A stretch of 7,049 bases of DNA, taken from positions 1 to 7,049 of the forward strand of contig URVK01000080.1 of assembly GCA_900551305.1 (NCBI GenBank), given 5' to 3'. The notes under the pieces are model-generated. The model did no database searches. It was not told where the DNA came from and worked only from the letters and a program-made list of their open reading frames with translations. The translations under genes were made by a program, and so were the position numbers. The DNA comes from an uncultured Collinsella sp. (GTDB lineage Bacteria > Actinomycetota > Coriobacteriia > Coriobacteriales > Coriobacteriaceae). Of the stretch, positions 5,896 through 7,049 are shown piece after piece; positions within the stretch are counted from its first letter, which is position 1, and each line of letters starts with the position of its first letter.

Positions 5896-6384
5896 CTAGA
5901 AGCCAAACTGACCGCGGAACTTGGGCCACTCACCGATGGACTTCTCCTTGATAAGGGCGAACTCGACCGTGTAGCCGGCGTTGGTGAGATCCTCGAGCGC
6001 CTGGGCCTCTTCCTGCGTGATCGACTGGTTGTTGCCAAGCTTGGTGGTGCCGGGACGATCGTTGCAGGGACCGACGATGATGCGGTCCATGCCGGGCTTA
6101 AAGCCAAAATCGACGAGAAGTTCCTTCATGTCGAGCGGGTTCTTGGTGATCAGGAAGTACTTGGTGTCGGACTTGAGAACCTTCTCGGAGACCTCCTTGA
6201 AGTGCTCCTTGGTCCACACGAACGTCTTCTTGCCCGAGGCACTCTTGTAGGCCTCCTTGAGCACGGGGTTGGACGCTGCAGCGTCGTTGACGGCGATAAG
6301 ACCGTCGCAGGGATACTCGAGGGCCCAACGGGTAACGGTCTGTCCATGGATCATACGGTCATCAATACGGATGAACGAAATCAT
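5896..6384 (-). CDS. PTS mannose/fructose/sorbose-family subunit IIB
   Basis: Cytoplasmic phosphocarrier that takes phosphate from IIA and gives it to the incoming sugar at the IIC-IID channel. The N-terminal signature RIDDRMIHGQ (6-15) carries the phosphorylated histidine, His13. The 162-aa length is usual for a stand-alone IIB domain. It is encoded apart from IIA, as in Aga-, Sor- and Lev-type operons, and unlike the fused IIAB of E. coli ManX. The start at 6384 has AAAGGGAG upstream. Gaps of 79 bases to IIA and 72 bases to IIC each hold a stem-loop, and both downstream genes share the leader string ATAAAGAAAGGG. Family certain, sugar unknown. Confidence 0.96.
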   Translation of the reverse strand: MISFIRIDDRMIHGQTVTRWALEYPCDGLIAVNDAAASNPVLKEAYKSASGKKTFVWTKEHFKEVSEKVLKSDTKYFLITKNPLDMKELLVDFGFKPGMDRIIVGPCNDRPGTTKLGNNQSITQEEAQALEDLTNAGYTVEFALIKEKSIGEWPKFRGQFGF

Positions 6385-6406
6385 GCGTTCTCCCTTTCTT
6401 TATCAC

Positions 6407-6431
6407 CGGGGGTCTTTCCTCTTAACCCCCG
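6407..6431. repeat. Stem-loop between the IIA and IIB genes
   Basis: CGGGGGT (6407-6413) and ACCCCCG (6425-6431) form a perfect 7-bp stem with an 11-base loop, 22 bases upstream of the IIB start. No T-run follows on the minus strand, so it looks like an RNA processing or stability element and not a terminator. Confidence 0.5.
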
Positions 6432-6463
6432 CTCCATCACGAAAATTTGGGCGGATGCGCTGC

Positions 6464-6898
6464 CTAGATGTCGTCGTCCTCGTCGTCGGCGTCATCGGTC
6501 GGGACAACGAGCTCGGACATACCGTTCTTGCCCTCCTGCAGCATCATCTGCTTGAGGGAATCCAGGTCCATGGTGGCAAGCCCCATCATGGCGGTCATAG
6601 CCATGGGCAGATTCATACCGCCGAAGGCAATGGTGTGGGCGAGCAAACCCTTCTCGGCCAGCGTGTTCATGGCATTGGTGAGCGGCGATCCGCCCAGGAT
6701 GTCACCAAGCAGGACAACCTCGTCATCGGCGGTAACGGGAGCGAGCATCGCCTTGACGTTCTCGACATACTCGTCAGCGCCCATGCCGTCCACGAGACTC
6801 GTCGACAAGATGTTCGGGGCGTCATTGCCGAGCATCTTGAGGACACTGTGCAGTCCGGGAGCGAGCGTTCCGTGACTGACCATTACCAGATACCGCAT
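6464..6898 (-). CDS. PTS mannose-family subunit IIA
   Basis: Cytoplasmic phosphocarrier that receives phosphate from HPr and passes it to IIB. The ATG at 6898 (144 aa) is chosen because AGAGGAG lies 5 bases upstream and the protein then begins MRYLVMVSHG, the normal start of the domain with the active histidine at His9. The ATG at 6970 would add 24 polar residues and would overlap the promoter. The second signature GDILGGSP (65-72) supplies the aspartate (Asp66) that normally sits beside the histidine. The C-terminus is an unusual acidic tail, TDDADDEDDDI (134-144). It is the first gene of the transporter operon, directly behind the operator region. A stand-alone IIA places the system with Aga/Lev/Sor-type operons. 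Confidence 0.95.
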   Translation of the reverse strand: MRYLVMVSHGTLAPGLHSVLKMLGNDAPNILSTSLVDGMGADEYVENVKAMLAPVTADDEVVLLGDILGGSPLTNAMNTLAEKGLLAHTIAFGGMNLPMAMTAMMGLATMDLDSLKQMMLQEGKNGMSELVVPTDDADDEDDDI

Positions 6899-6916
6899 GC
6901 GGTCTCCTCTCGACCT

Positions 6917-6933
6917 GCCGTGTGTCGCACGGC
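6917..6933. repeat. Hairpin in the transporter mRNA leader
   Basis: GCCGTG (6917-6922) and CACGGC (6928-6933) form a 6-bp stem with a 5-base loop, 6 bases upstream of the IIA ribosome site. It may protect the 5-prime end of the mRNA. On the plus strand the hairpin is followed by TTTGCTTTTT, so it could also stop transcription arriving from the other side, but no plus-strand gene is present here to need it. Confidence 0.4.
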
Positions 6934-6951
6934 TTTGCTTTTTGCTGAGAT

Positions 6952-6981
6952 TATTGTTGCGCCGGGGCATGTTCGGTACAA
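6952..6981 (-). promoter_or_regulatory. Candidate promoter of the transporter operon
   Basis: TTGTAC (6981-6976) and ACAATA (6957-6952) are separated by 18 bases on the minus strand and would start a transcript near 6945, about 47 bases before the IIA ATG. The hexamers are moderate matches. The operator-like sites begin 5 bases upstream of the -35, and the shared 12-base element covers most of the -35 region. Confidence 0.4.
6969..6980 (-). promoter_or_regulatory. Shared 12-base element, transporter copy (TGTACCGAACAT)
   Basis: Identical to 2637-2648 upstream of the GH31 gene, in the same orientation relative to the gene and at nearly the same distance from the start codon (71 versus 76 bases). 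It covers most of the candidate -35 hexamer. It is separate from the MarR-type sites and could bind a second regulator common to both units. Confidence 0.5.
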
Positions 6982-6985
6982 GAAA

Positions 6986-7007
6986 ATAGTTGCGAACGGT
7001 AACTATT
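6986..7007 (-). promoter_or_regulatory. Operator-like site A upstream of the transporter operon
   Basis: AATAGTT (6985-6991) and AACTATT (7001-7007) are perfect 7-bp inverted arms around GCGAACGGT. The site matches the marR-upstream site at 18 of 22 positions. Its place beside the candidate -35 suits a MarR-type repressor or activator. Confidence 0.6.
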
Positions 7008-7008
7008 C

Positions 7009-7030
7009 ATCGATTAACGGTAGCAACTAT
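7009..7030 (-). promoter_or_regulatory. Operator-like site B upstream of the transporter operon
   Basis: The minus strand reads ATAGTTGCTACCGTTAAT and on. It matches the marR-upstream site at 15 of 22 positions and lies in inverted orientation 23 bp from site A. Its outer end also pairs with site A: AAAATAGTTGC (6983-6993) is the exact reverse complement of GCAACTATTTT (7023-7033). Confidence 0.5.
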
Positions 7031-7049
7031 TTTTGTGCCTAAATTATTT

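Noticed and set aside
6899..6970. Extended ATG start for IIA
   Set aside because: It adds 24 residues not found in the IIA family and overlaps the candidate promoter. The ATG at 6898 has AGAGGAG upstream.
6257..7042. 261-aa open frame on the plus strand
   Set aside because: It spans the antisense of IIA, part of IIB and the operator region. Real genes occupy the other strand and it has no recognisable motif.

Overview
All seven genes in this window lie on the minus strand. Read in transcription order (right to left) they are: four separate subunits of a mannose-family (Man/Sor/Aga type) phosphotransferase sugar transporter (IIA, IIB, IIC, IID), a small two-helix membrane protein, a MarR-family regulator, and a secreted glycoside hydrolase family 31 (GH31) enzyme. 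The GC-rich coding sequence, strong AGGAGG-type ribosome sites and gene content suggest a gut Actinomycetota of the Coriobacteriia, something like Collinsella. That placement is an inference from style and content, not a proven assignment.

Layout. Positions 6899-7049 are a dense regulatory region: two 22-bp operator-like sites 23 bp apart, a candidate promoter and a leader hairpin. The transporter operon runs from 6898 to 4139. Stem-loops sit in the IIA-IIB and IIB-IIC gaps, IIC and IID overlap by one base (TAATG), and a clear intrinsic terminator follows at 4116-4078. The small membrane protein is at 3943-3617 and marR at 3548-3072. A copy of the operator-like site lies just upstream of marR. 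A 510-base gap (3071-2562) holds hairpins, degenerate operator-like sequence and the candidate GH31 promoter. The GH31 gene runs from a GTG at 2561 to 39.

How the parts may work together. The GH31 enzyme carries a signal peptide and would release a monosaccharide outside the cell. The transporter would import and phosphorylate it, and the MarR protein would control the locus. Two lines of sequence evidence tie the units together. The site upstream of marR matches one upstream of the transporter at 18 of 22 positions. A separate 12-base string, ATGTTCGGTACA, occurs exactly 76 bases before the GH31 start and 71 bases before the IIA start. The nucleophile region of the GH31 enzyme (LKTDVAWVG) lacks the usual WxDMNE pattern of alpha-glucosidases and resembles, from memory, the alpha-N-acetylgalactosaminidase branch of GH31. 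With an Aga-like transporter next door, mucin GalNAc scavenging is an attractive but unproven reading. The GH31 reading frame may also be cut short: past its TAA the frame stays open and continues in a way that looks like the same domain.
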